NCBI GenBank assembly: GCA_016081115.2
Contig: CM071935.1
Coordinates: 23,478,653 to 23,542,652, forward strand
Direction of reading: 5' to 3'
Source: Rehmannia glutinosa
Taxonomy: Eukaryota > Streptophyta > Magnoliopsida > Lamiales > Orobanchaceae
Length of the DNA stretch: 64,000 nt
The position numbers were made by a program, and so were the translations under genes. Each line of letters begins with the position of its first letter. Position 1 is the stretch's first letter. Shown here piece after piece: positions 32,532 to 43,860 of this stretch. The notes beneath the pieces were generated by a model. That model made no database searches and was not told where the DNA came from. It worked only from the letters and a program-made list of their open reading frames with translations.

Positions 32532-32541
32532 TGGCGCCGTT
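32532..32541 (+). other. Primer-binding site of element D (short tRNA-Asp match)
   Basis: tggcgccgtt matches the first 10 bases of the tRNA-Asp PBS. The sequence then diverges (cttgaataattc). In element B the match continues for at least 16 bases. A 10-base primer match may be marginal. Confidence 0.7.
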
Positions 32542-32654
32542 CTTGAATAATTCATCTTATTTGCGCTAATATTATTACTTAGTAGTTTTACTTTAATTTA
32601 GATTGGTTTCTTTTGTTACAATAGGGTCATTGTCATTTTTGTGTTTTCTTGTTG

Positions 32655-33934
32655 ATGCGAAAAAATAAAAGTGCTAATTTAATCTTATTTGATCCAGAAA
32701 TTGAAAGAAACGCTTGAAAGATTAGAGTCGCACGAAGAATCGAATTCACAAAAATGGCGGGACTTCGGTGATGATGAAGACCGCATACCTATTGTTGCAC
32801 CACCGAAAGGGCCATTCGGGACTATTTTCGACCAACCACGAATCAAAATTATTCGAGGCATTGTTCGCCAACCTATCAATGCGAATAATTTTGAATTAAG
32901 CCGCCTTAATAAACATGGTACAACAAAATCAGTTTGGGGGAAGTCTTTGTAGATGACCCGAACGCTCATTTGGCTATTTTTCTTGAGATATGTGACACTA
33001 TCAAAATGAATGGGGTTCCTGATGAAGCTATTCGGTTGAGGTTATTTCCGTTTTCACTTCGTGATAAGGCTAGACAGTGGCTTCAAACCTTTCCACCTGG
33101 AAGTATCACTAGTTGGAATGATCTCACTGAAAAGTTCATGGCAAAATTCTTTCCACCTAGTAAGACACTTCAACTAAAAAGTGAGATTGCTCAATTTCAT
33201 CAACTCGACTTTGAGCCACTCTACGAAGCTTGGGAGCGATTCAAAGAATTATTGAGGAGGTGTCCACAACACGGGTACGCAGATTGGCAAAAGGTTCAAT
33301 ATTTCTACAATGGTATGAATGGGCATTCAAGAACTATTATAGATGCGGCAAATGGGGAGGTACATTGATGGCTAAAACTCCAAGTGAAGCCATGCTTTTA
33401 CTTGAAGAAATGGCTGCAAATAGTTATCAATGGCCGTCTGAAAGATCTACGCCAAGAAAAGTTGCCGGTGTTCTTGAACTTGATACTATGTCCGCATTGG
33501 CTTCTCAAATTTCCGCCTTGTCAAAGCAAATTGCTACACTAAGTCCGGGTGGAAAACAACAATCAGAGGCCGTCATGGAGATAAGTCAAGAAATTGTGAC
33601 CGATACGGAACAAGCGAATTATGTGAATAATCGGGGTTTCAACAATAGAGGGAATCAATTGCCAACACATTATCATCCGGGACTTCGCAATCATGAAAAC
33701 TTCTCGTATAGCAATACGAGAAATGTGTTGCAACCACCTCCGGGATATCAGAATCAAGCAAGTACGAGTACACACGTGGGAGAACAAAAGCCATCTTTGG
33801 AGGAATTACTTAGTTCATTCCTTGTAGAATCAAGAGCAAGGATGAACAAGGCCGATTCTAACATAGAAAATTTGAGTTCAAGGGTTACAACAATTGAAAG
33901 TCATCTCAAATCTTTGGGGACACATGTGGGTTAA
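32655..33934 (+). pseudogene. Element D gag, frameshifted
   Basis: The start ATG at 32655 gives MRKNKSANLILFDPEIERNA, the usual Athila gag N-terminus, before a stop. Further pieces are PINANNFELSRLNK (to 32952), then the retrotrans_gag core in 32934-33368 (DPNAHLAIFLEICDTIKMNG, LFPFSLRDKARQWLQTF, LTEKFMAKFFPPSKT). The C-terminus in 33362-33934 has SEAMLLLEEMAANSYQWPSE and KPSLEELLSSFLVESRARM. At least three indels are needed to join them. Gag would form the particle. Confidence 0.88.
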
Positions 33935-34830
33935 TTGGCTGCGCTATTAATTCACACAAATGAAAGTTGATACGTTTCCAAGTAACACCGAGGTGAACCC
34001 ACGGGAACATTGCAAGGCCATTAAGTTGAGAAGTGGGACGGAATATGATGAACCAAAGATGCCTGCTCATGCCACCAAAGAACTAGAAGCAAGCTCTGAA
34101 ACACTCCAAAATGAAGAAGGCATTGATAAGCAATCAGAAAAGGCAAAAATTGAGGTAAAACCAATTTCCAATTCGATAATGTGTTACCAAATGCTCTTCC
34201 TTTTCCACGAGATTTCAAGAAAAAGTTGGACGCTCAATTTTCCAAGTTTTTGGAAATATTCAAGAAAATTCACATCAACATCCCTTTTGCCGATGCACTC
34301 GAGCAAATGCCAAATTATGCAAAATTCATGAAGGATGTGATGTCGAGAAAGAGAAGGTTGGAAGCATATGAGACGGTCAATCTCACGGAAGAATGTAGCG
34401 CCATTTTGCAAAGAAAGCTACCACAAAAATTAAGAGATCCGGGAGTTTCACTATCCTTGCACTATTGGTGATTCTTATTTTAATAAAGCTCTTTGTGATT
34501 TAGGTGCTAGCATTAATCTTATGCCGTTGTCTTTTTGAAACTTGGCCTTGGAGAAATAACGCCATCCACCATCACATTGCAATTAGCCGATAGATCACTC
34601 ACCTACCCAAGAGAGTGATTGAAGATGTGTTGATCAAAGTGGATAAATTCATATTTCCCATGACTTTGTGGTGTTGGATATGGAGGAAGATCATGAAATG
34701 CCATTGATTCTTGGGAGACCTCTTCTAGCAAACGGGACGAGCTTTAATTGACGTGCAACGAGGAGAGTTAACATTACGGGTAAATGATGATGAGGTACTA
34801 TTTAACATTTATAAAGCAATGAAATTTCAA
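33935..34830 (+). pseudogene. Element D protease region, frameshifted
   Basis: Read in pieces: HCKAIKLRSGTEYDEPKMP (33960-34090), FADALEQMPNYAKFMKDVMS and ECSAILQRKLPQKLRDPG (34181-34471). The active-site box CDLGASINLMPLSF follows at about 34493-34535 and then a stop. The C-terminal segment around 34690-34750 carries ILGRPLL and is followed by VQRGELTLRVNDDEVLFN. D-L-G-A-S is the Athila form of the retroviral D-T/S-G active site. Confidence 0.82.
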
Positions 34831-36180
34831 GAGGAACCTCACACATGTCATTTTATTGATAAAATCGAACAATGTGATCAAACGGAAGTTATAAAACAAG
34901 ATTTAAAAGATCCGTTAGAACATTGTTTGATTAATTCAATAATGAAATGTGATGAGGAAGATAGTGATGATATTGATTTGCTTGAGTTTATTCTTTCCCT
35001 TGAGGCTAAAGAAATTGTAAAAGAAGAACAAAAGGAAGCATTAGAAAATGCCAATATTGAAAATATTCCGAAAGGAACTTTTGAACTAAAGGAACTTCCG
35101 GAACATCTTCAATATGCATTTTTGGGAAAAGATAACACTTACCCGGTGATTGTTTCTGCTTTATTATCTTCATCCGAATTAGATAAGTTGTTGCGTGTGC
35201 TTCGTGAACATAAGTCGGCCTTAGGTTGGTATATTTCTGATTTGAAAGGTATAAGTCCTTCCATTGTAATGCACAAAATTTTAATGGAAGAATCTTATAA
35301 ACCATCTATTGAACACCAAAGACGACTTAATCCCGCAATGAAAGAAGTCGTGAGAAATGAGGTTTTAAAGTGGCTAAAGGCAGTATAATTTATGCCATTT
35401 CGGATAGTTCATGGGTGAGTCCTATTGACAGTTTGTCCCTAAAAAGGAGGAATGATAGTTGTGAAAAATGATAACAATGAATTAATTTCTACACGAATCA
35501 TCACAGATGGCGAGTATGTATTGACTATAGAAAATTGAATAAAGCTACTCGTAAGGATCATTTTCCCCTCCCCTTTATTGATCAAATGTTGGACAGGTTG
35601 GCAGGTTACGAATATTATTGTTTTCTTGATGGCTATTCAGGATACAATCAAATCGCTATTGCCCCGAAGATCAAGAAAAACTACTTTTACATGTCCATAT
35701 GGTACTTTTGCATTTCGCAGATGCCATTTGGATTATGTAATGCACCGCTACTTTTTTCGTAGGTGTATGATGGCGATTTTTCATGGTATGGTTGAGGAAA
35801 TCATGGAAATTTTTATGGACGATTTTTTTTTTTTGGTACTTCTTTTGACCATTGTTTGCATAACTTATCTATGGTTTTGCAACGTTGTGAGGAAACTAAT
35901 CTAGTACTTAATTGGGAAAAATGTCACTTTATGGTCAAAGAAGGGATTGTACTTGGACATCGTATTTCTTGTACAAGTTTGGAAGTAGACAACAAAAAGT
36001 TGTGGCTATTGAAAAGCTACCCCCACCTTCAAATGTGAAAGGCATAAGAAGCTTTTTAGGGCATGCAGGATTTTATAGGAGGTTCATAAAAGATTTTTCA
36101 AAAATTGTTAAACCACTTTGTAATCTCCTTGAAAAAGATGCTATCTTTTGCTTTGATGAGTTGTGTTTGCGAGGCATTTG
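34753..36180 (+). pseudogene. Element D reverse transcriptase, frameshifted
   Basis: The open frame 34753-35388 holds the pre-RT linker and the RT start (ELKELPEHLQYAFLGKDNTY, EHKSALGWYISDLKGISPSI, MKEVVRNEVLKWL). RT motifs continue in other frames: NKATRKDHFPLPFIDQMLDR, FLDGYSGYNQIAIAPK and MPFGLCNAP (35535-35762). The catalytic box is read as IFMDDFFF at about 35808-35832. VLNWEKCHFMVKEGIVLGH and FLGHAGFYRRFIKDFSKIVK follow. The box keeps both Asp residues, but the frame is broken at least three times. Confidence 0.88.
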
Positions 36181-37253
36181 AATGGATAAAAAGGCACTCA
36201 TTTCACTCAGATAATGATAGTGCATTGACTCAACCATTTGAGCTCATGTGCGATGCAAGTGATTATGCAGTGGGTGCCGTTCTTGGTCAAAGGCGAGATA
36301 GAATTTTTAAAGCTATTTACTACGCAAGCAGGACCATGGATAACGCCCAACAAAACTACACCACCACGAGAAAAGAGATGTTGGCGGTAGTTTTTGCATT
36401 TGATAAATTCCGAGCTTACTTGGTGGGTACAAAGGTGATTGTTTACACGGATCATGCGGCAATCCGATACCTTTTCTCCAAAAAGGATGCAAAACCTCGA
36501 TTAATTCGATGGATTTTGCTCTTGCAAGAATTTGATATTGAGATTCGAGATAAAAAAGGAAGCGAGAATGGGGTTGCCGATCATCTATCCCGCCTTGAGC
36601 AACCTTACGAGGTGATTGAGAGTCCAATAAAAGAATCATTTCCTGATGAACAAATTATGCGTGCCGAGATATCATTACCTTGGTACGCAGATTTTGTTAA
36701 TTACCTCGCGGGAGGAGTTTTGCCACCGGACTTGACTTCACACCAAAAGAAAAAATTCTTACATGATGTCAAGTCTTATTTGTGGGATGATCCCTTATTG
36801 TTCAAGAGATGCGCGGATTCTATCATTCGCCGTTGTGTTCCTAAGGAAGAAATTGGAGAGATTCTTCAACATTGTCATTCATCATCTTATGGGGGACATT
36901 TCGGGCCAACCCGAACCGCTACAAAGGTACTACAATCTGGTTTTTATTGGCCAACGTTATTCAAGGATTGTTATGCCTTTGTGAAAACTTGTGATCGATG
37001 CCAAAGGGTTGGTAATATTTCACGGCGTCATGAGCTTCCTTTGACAAACATAATGGAGGTGGAATTGTTTGATGTATGGGGTATTGACTTTATGGGACCA
37101 TTTCCCGCGTCCTTTGGAAATTTGTACATTTTGCTTGCGGTTGATTATGTCTCCAAGTGGGTTGAGGCGATTGCTACACCAACGAATGATGCTAAGGTAG
37201 TACTCAAATTCTTGCACAAGCATATTTTTACTCGGTTCGATTACTCCTTCTAG
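36105..37253 (+). pseudogene. Element D RNase H and integrase N-terminal half
   Basis: The longest intact part of D, 382 residues. RNase H motifs are FELMCDASDYAVGAVLGQRR, NYTTTRKEMLAVVFAFDKFR, VIVYTDHAAIRYLFSKKDAK and ENGVADHLSRLE. The integrase HHCC finger is read at HCHSSSYGGHFGPTRTATKV ... FVKTCDRCQRVG. The first catalytic Asp is in VWGIDFMGPFPASFGN. The frame stops at 37251, where a frameshift precedes the second catalytic Asp. In the complete element this would be the C-terminal half of Pol. Confidence 0.92.
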
Positions 37254-37940
37254 CCATTGTAAGTGATGAAGGTACGCATTTTTGTAATAAATTGTTTAAC
37301 AACCTTCTTGCTAAATTTGGTGTGGTCATAAGATTGCGCTTTACCATCCTCAATCTAATGGTCAAGCCGAAATTTCAAATCGTGAGGTGAAACAAATTCT
37401 TGAAAAACGGTGAGTTTTAATCGAAAGGATTGGGCACAAAAGCTCGATGATGCTTTGTGGGCTTATCGCACGGCTTATAAAACACCCATTGGTATGTCAC
37501 CGTATCGATTGGTGTTTGGTAAAGCGTGTCATTTGCCGGTTGAACTTGAGCATCGAGCTTATTGGGCAATTAAGAAATTGAATTTTAACTTGAAAGAGGC
37601 CGTGAAAACCGATTACTTCAATTAAACGAAATGGAAGAATTTCAAGAATCATATGAAAATGCCAAAATGTATAAGGAAAAACGAAAAATGGCATGATCAA
37701 ATGATTTTGCGGCGTGAATTCTTACCCGCCAACAAGTGTTATTGTTCAACTCTCGATTGAAACTTTTTCCGGTAAACTCAAATCACGATGGTCGACCGTT
37801 TGTGGTTGAACGTGTGTTTCCATATGGTGCCGTCGAGTTAAGAGGCGACGATGGGAATTCAAGTAAACGGACAAAGATTGAAACATTATTTTGGGAACGA
37901 AGTAAGGAAGGTTTTAAATCTTCCACTTGGTGATGAAATT
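37254..37940 (+). pseudogene. Element D integrase C-terminal half, frameshifted
   Basis: Remnants continue directly from the previous frame. The second Asp is in the region after 37259 (VSDEGTHFCNKLFN). The Glu region (about 37330-37390) is damaged. RKDWAQKLDDALWAYRTAYK, GMSPYRLVFGKACHLPVELE and HRAYWAIKKLNFNLKEA are open in 37410-37625. The last part holds SRLKLFPVN and HDGRPFVVERVFPYGAVELR. Indels at about 37255, 37400, 37620 and 37730 separate the pieces. Confidence 0.85.
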
Positions 37941-37990
37941 TCTTGAGTCCGAATAGTTGAGTCCTATTAACGACTATAAATTTAGCGCTT

Positions 37991-38008
37991 CTTGGGAGGC
38001 AACCCAAG
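37991..38008 (+). other. Palindromic post-pol motif (element D)
   Basis: cttgggaggcaacccaag, about 60 bp after the end of pol, matches the motif at 9647-9664 of element B. A stem of about seven base pairs is possible. Confidence 0.75.
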
Positions 38009-38882
38009 CAATTTTCGTGTGATCGAATTTTGTGTGATTTTATTTTCTTTTAATTTGGTGTGTATTTATTTGAATTTTGGTGTGATTTTTGTGTAAATTA
38101 ATTTGTGTGTGATTTTGAATTTTTGATTAAATTGAAAAAAATAAATAAAAAAAAATACGAGCGGCGCCATTGCCGCGCCTGCCGGGGCAAAGTGAGCAAC
38201 ATGAGACGAGGTGTGCGGGCGCAGCACTTCCACCGGCGGCAAGGCCATAGCCGCAGATGGTTAGTTAGTCAAGGCGAATGAAGTGGCTTTGGGCGCGCAG
38301 CATTGGACTGGACAGCCAGCCTGGCGCCCGATGATTTGTCTTTGGGTAATTAAAGGGTTGGTCACCATCACCTCTCATTTTTTTACAAACACACACACAC
38401 GCCTATCTTCATCCCTTCTACAAAAATCCCACCTTGTTTTCACTTATACACCATTCAAGTGGGCAATTGAGCAATTTAATCATCATCTTCATCTTCTTCA
38501 TCAATTGGGTAAGTGAGCTTCAATTGTACACCAATTTTCTTCAAATTTTCAAGCTTAGGTTAAAAATGTGGAATTTTCATTATCATTATAATTTTGAAAT
38601 TCTTGATAAATTCTTGATAAATTGTGATGATATATGAATAATATTGTGCTTGAATTGATTGGTGTTGAAAAATGGGCATGAATTGAATTTCAAATTTGGT
38701 GTTTATCTTTTCTTTGCATATATGCCTACAAGGTGTTTGTTAAAATGCCTCAATGAAAAATATTACACCTAGGCATTTGATTCTTGTCATCATTGTGTAC
38801 TAAAGGTTATTTGATCATAACTTGATGACAAGGATGCATAATTCTTGAGTTGTTGCCAAATTCCTAACTCCTAACTCGTATT
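38009..38882 (+). other. Element D spacer between pol and third ORF
   Basis: Non-coding. It has a GC-rich stretch (38160-38335, many gcgcc and gccgc runs), then ttacaaacacacacacacgcc. A possible splice donor ggGTAAGTgag lies at about 38508-38517. I see no gene. A leader or intron for the downstream ORF is possible but unproven. Confidence 0.5.
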
Positions 38883-38939
38883 GTGCGTTCTATGTGTATT
38901 TTGCTTGTGTTATTTTTCGTGATTTCCGATCAATTACAA

Positions 38940-40130
38940 TGCCAAGAACAAAGAATGCAAGCAAGCAAAAAGAGTGGCAAGTACGCGTCCGAGGAAAATG
39001 TTGAAGCTCGTTTTCTTCACTTGGAAGACAACAACTATATTATGACACATTATGCTCAAGAGCATAACGGCAAACGGGGTTACAACCGGGGCCGAATGAT
39101 GGTGAACTTGCACAAATGATACATCGAAGCAATGGAAAAAACTTTGTGCACAACCCGGACCATTCGCACCGAATATAGTCCGAGAGTTTTATGCGAATGC
39201 GAAGACCAAAAATGGCTATAACTCGCAGGTTTTCGTGCGTGGAGTAGACAAGGTATACACTCATGTAGTAGCGATAAGAGAATATTATGGACTCCCTGAG
39301 GTGGATCACTCACCGTACATTGAATTTATCTCGCAACCACCGAGTATGGAGGAGATTTGTAATACCCTATGCCGGCCTGGAATCGCGTGTACGTCATATA
39401 AAAGTTGTGGGAGGTGCTACGGCTTTTCCGAGAACGAGTCTTAGTCGATATGGGCGAGCTTGGTACCACTTCATATGCAACAACTTGATACCAACCAAGC
39501 ATGTTAGTGATGTAACTAAGAAACGAGCTCATCTTCTATATGCCATAGTTCTTGACATACAATTCGACCCGGCCGGTAATTATTGCAACGCCCTTCATAA
39601 CAAAATGCTACAACCCAAAACAGGGGGGACTAATCTTACCGAGTTTAATTTGTGGGTTATGTAAAAAGAAGGGTGTTACATGGGATAACTCCGAGCCATT
39701 GGAAAATCCAAAGGGACCCATAGATTTGGCTACTATTGCTTCTTATGACGAGCGGTGGGTAGGCGGTGTGCCTAATCCGGCGGGTGCAGGATATATTCTT
39801 CATCCCGAATTTGCTCTTCGCCAAATATTGAGCCTCGATACTCATGCCCAACCACGAATATTGACGTTCCATCCATTCGGCGGCAAGACGTTCTCGTTCT
39901 AGACGCTCACATAACAGCTCTTCGACGCACTAGTTCGCAAGTACGAGAATTGAGAAGGGCTTTTGTAGCGAGCAACGCCACGAGCGGCACGAGAAGAATA
40001 TGAGAATGAGCACAACCGAATACTTGCCCGATATATAGCCGACACACCCGCAATTCCGAGCTCCCAATACCACCACCACCGGGCCCTATTGCTCATTTTT
40101 CACCACACGACTCCGATGAGGAGTCCTAGC
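38940..40130 (+). pseudogene. Element D third ORF: putative plant transposon protein (env position)
   Basis: Starts with ATG 38940 (MPRTKNASKQKEW). It is read in several frames: ENVEARFLHLEDNNYI, VREFYANAKTKNGYNSQVFV, DKVYTHVVAIREYYGLPEVD and RAWYHFICNNLIPTKHVSDV, then KKRAHLLYAIVLDIQFD. The tail is CYMGDNSEPLENPKGPIDL. The pattern REFYAN...VFVRG...YYGLP...W..F....L.PT.H.S.V...RA.LLY.I is that of the putative plant transposon protein family (PF20167 from memory), common in the env position of Athila elements. Its function is not established. Five or more frame breaks make it non-functional. Confidence 0.8.
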
Positions 40131-41353
40131 GCCTCGCTATCGTGAAAGTTTTCTCACTCTCCATTGAGGACAATGTTCAATTTAAGTTTGGGGGTGTAAT
40201 CAGATTTGTGTCTTTTGAGTCGTGTCGAGTCGTGTCAAAAAAAAAAAAAATTTGCATTTGTTGATTGCGGGTTGAGTCGAGTCGGGTAGTTTGTTGAGCT
40301 ATATAACTACATGACTAAGTAGATTTGTTGATTGCGAGTTGAATATCACGAAAGCATGCGTTAAAGTGGTGATCTATATTTTGCTTCATTGATTTCATAT
40401 TCATGCATAATTCGTTAACTTATTTGAAAATGATTAATGAAGTCAAGTGTTGCTTGTATGATCCCACCGGATTCTAGAACTTGTTTGATCACTAATTGAG
40501 GCGAAATTCTAGGTGAAATAACATAAGGAAATGATTTAGGCCATCTTTGAATAAAAGCTAGAGCCAAAATGACTACCTTTGTACGATATAATTTCACTAG
40601 TGTCCCCTTTTGAGCCTATTAAACCTTTTCTTTGGCAACCAATTGTTTTTACCTTGAGCTTACATGTGAAAATCCTAATTACCCATCACTCATACACACA
40701 AAATGATTGAAGGTTGAGGAGGATGTAATAAGTAAGGTAGATGTTCATTCGCATGAAGTTGCCGAGAAAAAAGAAATAATGAAACCCCATGTGTTAAAAT
40801 ATGCAAAAGACCAAGTTTGGGGGTCTCAAAAAAAATTGTGTTGAAAATAGAGGCTCGTAGAGGAGAATAATTGAAAATTCAACAAAAGTGAAGGTAGCCA
40901 TTTTGTTTGGCAATTGGTGATTTGAAGAGGTAATTGTGTGTTTGGGTGAATTGAGCCACTTAATCCTAAATTTTCCTACCCGACCCTAAGCCACATTACA
41001 AGCTTTGGAAGCCCTATTGATCCATGTGTTATATTAGCCTACATTAGTGGAGATTAGTGTGAATAACAAGCCTATGGAATCCTGTGTCAGTATCTTTTGA
41101 TACTTAGAAGTGGATCATCTTGATAACGTTTGATTGCGTAAATCAATTTGAATAATGAAAACGGAATTTTCATGAATATTCAACACTTTTGATCACAATG
41201 TTAAAATGCATGCTTGATTGATAGTGAAATGAGTTTTAGACAAATCTTATTGGTTTATGGAGTTTTGTAGTTGTGTGTGTTGTTGTATTGTTTGTCTTTC
41301 ATTTTGGAGTTATAATTGTTTGAGGACAAACAATAGCTTAAGTTTGGGGTATT
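40131..41353 (+). other. Element D non-coding tail with two polypurine-tract-like motifs
   Basis: Starts with a gaggacaatgttcaatttaa block followed by gtttgggggtgt (40165-40197), a PPT-like motif. It ends with gaggacaaacaatagcttaa and gtttggggtattt (41321-41353) directly before the LTR, the true PPT. The 1.15 kb between carries no ORF of substance. Elements B and C have the same two-motif arrangement. Confidence 0.7.
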
Positions 41354-42837
41354 TGTTAAGTTGGTATTTTATCAACTTATTTGATTATTTTAGATTAGAA
41401 TTTGGTTTTATTTTGGGTGTTTTTAGAGTCTTTAGAGTCCAATTTATTTCAAATAGTGTCGATGTAGAGTCAATACGGATTTGGTAGCCGAGAGATGAAG
41501 AAAACGGTGAAAAATGGCTTGAAGAAAGAAGAAATCGTGTAGAAGCAAGGAAAAATCGCGTTTTGCCAAGGGATTTTATGGCGGGCGCCAGCAGCTGGCC
41601 CTGAAATGCAGCGCCCGCGCCCGCGACAGGAATCTTTGGATGGATGGAGGCTTGTGGGCGCCGCACAGCTAACGCCCGTGCCTAATAGCGCCCGGGGATT
41701 GTGTGGCGTATGTTGATAGGCGCCGCTTGTGCCAGTGCGATATTTGGCGATAGCGTTGGCGAAGCGCCGCAACGCCCATCTGCCAAGCGCCGCGCCTGCG
41801 TCACGATATTTGGCGATAGCATTGCGAGCGCCGCAAGCGCTATCTTGTGCTGCGCCCCAGCAGGGGCGGATTCTCCTATGTTTGCCTACCTTTTTCTTGG
41901 ATCTTGGTGGGTTATAAATATAGACACTTGGGCGTGATTTCAGGCATCTTGGACCATTTGGAAGACAACAAAACAACAAGAAGACAAGGGAGAAGAATAG
42001 AAACATCTTGGTACAAGCTTGGAGAAGAAGATTGAAGGCTCTTATCATCTAGAAATAGAGAAGATCCTCAACTCTTGCTCTTATTTTGTTACTTTCTCTA
42101 TATTTTGTAAGATGTATTGTTGTAATCTTATGGATTCATTTTCTTCAATCATGAGCTAAACACTATAATTCTAGAGGATTGATGTAATCTATGTTTGAAC
42201 TTATGTTTTGAGATTGTGGTTTGTCAATCTAGATCTATCAATTTATTTGTGCTATTTGGATCTATTGCTTCTAAATTACTTGATCAATAATTTAGATTGT
42301 TTGGTGTATTTGATTTGACACTTGAGAGAGGTAATTGAATACATGACCTTGGAATAGCATAACCTAGGATTTCATAGAATTGAGAGATTTGTGAATCCTT
42401 TGAAGTCATTTATCAAGATTCATAGCTTTTATTGAGATTTTGATTGGTGATTTTTATAGAGATATTGATTTCCCAATTGAATCTAAAATCATTGGCACTT
42501 GAGAAAGGGAATGATTATTGTAGAAATCTTGACTTATAAATTGATAATTGATGATTGATAAACCATATTAACAACATAAGGGATAACTAGATTCATCATA
42601 CCTCTAGAATTCATTTAATCATTTGGATAAACTCATTGATATTTACATAGTCTTAATTTATTTTTAGTATTTTTAATATAATCAACTCCATCAACTATTG
42701 AATTTCTAAATAAAGTTAGACTACTATATGATATTACTTAGCAATAATTCGATAATTATTCCCTGTGGATTCGACAACCTTACTACTCTATATTAAAACT
42801 TGACACCGTAGACTTGCGGTTAGAAAATTATCTAACA
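41354..42837 (+). repeat. Element D 3' LTR
   Basis: 1,484 bp. The last ~0.9 kb and the first ~0.2 kb match the 5' LTR almost base for base. The GC-rich island (about 41575-41880) differs by many substitutions and small indels. Confidence 0.93.
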
Positions 42838-42901
42838 TTTAGTTAGATACAATTTAGAAAATTTGATAGAAAATTTTGATTCACCTCCACACACACCAAC
42901 T

Positions 42902-43860
42902 ATGGCTGAAGAAGAAACTGTTCAAAATGAAATGGAAAGAGTGGAAAATCAAGAAGTGCATAATATGCGTTATTATTTGCAACCTCCTCGAAATTCTACT
43001 CCTTCTTGTTTCATTTTTCCACTAAATGCAAACAACTTTCGATTTAAGCCAGGGATGATTCCTTTACTTCCTAATTTTCATGGTATGGATTCTGAAAGCC
43101 CATATTTACATTTAAAGGAGTTTGAAGAAGTATGTGCCACATTTGATGATCAAAATTGCACAAATGAAATTGTTAAGCTTAAATTATTTCCTTTTTCTTT
43201 AAAAGATAAAGCAAAAACTTGGCTTAGCTCGTTAAAACCTAGATCAATTGGTACATGGCAAGAAATGCAAACTGAATTTCTGAAAAAATTCTTTCCAACT
43301 CATAAAACTAATGCTTTGAAAAGGCAAATTCAAATTTTTTCTCAAAATCCTAAAGATGTTTTCTTTTAATGTTGGGAAAAATTTAAAGAGTTGTTGAATT
43401 CCTGCCCACATCATGGTTTTGAAAATTGGCGTATAATCAGTTTCTTTTATGAAGGTTTAACCCCTTAAACAAAGCAATTTATTGAATCGATGTGTAATGG
43501 TAAATTTCTTGATAAAGAACCTGATGAAGCGCTAGAATATCTTGACTATTTGGCGAAAAATTCTCAATCTTGGCATAGTATTGATGAAAATAAAGGAAAA
43601 CTCACTTACTCAAGAAGATAGTTTAAGTGCTAGGCTTGCTTTTGGCTAAAAGAATCGATGACATGGAAGGTAAAAAAGTAAAAGAAGTTAAATGCGGCAA
43701 GATAAAAAATTTGTGAAATTTGTGGACTTAAAGAACATTCCACTAATGATTGTCCTCACATTCCCGTTGAAGCAAATGTCATGAATGGGTTTAGAAAACC
43801 TTTTCAATCTCCATATTCTCAAACTTACAACCCACAATGGAGAAATCATCCTAATTTCGG
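42902..43860 (+). pseudogene. Element C gag with zinc knuckle, broken
   Basis: ATG 42902 (MAEEETVQNEMERVENQEVH) starts about 60 bp after element D. The core follows: FPLNANNFRFKPGMIPLLPN, SPYLHLKEFEEVCATFDDQN, LKLFPFSLKDKAKTWLSSLK, TEFLKKFFPTHKTN. A TAA stops the frame at 43367; the same frame continues with CWEKFKELLNSCPHHGFENW. A zinc knuckle CEICGLKEHSTNDC (CX2CX4HX4C) is read at about 43711-43752 in a shifted frame. This is the retrotrans_gag family of Athila type, and the knuckle binds RNA. Confidence 0.87.

Larger units (their letters stand above)
31048..42837 (+). mobile_element. Element D: Athila retrotransposon, innermost of the nest
   Basis: Bounded by LTRs 31048-32525 and 41354-42837 and a perfect TSD tttag (31043-31047 and 42838-42842). 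The order is PBS, gag, protease, RT, RNase H, integrase, palindromic motif, third ORF, tail, PPT. Large stretches of the LTRs are identical by eye, so it inserted last. Its ORFs are nevertheless broken by many single-base indels. Confidence 0.93.
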
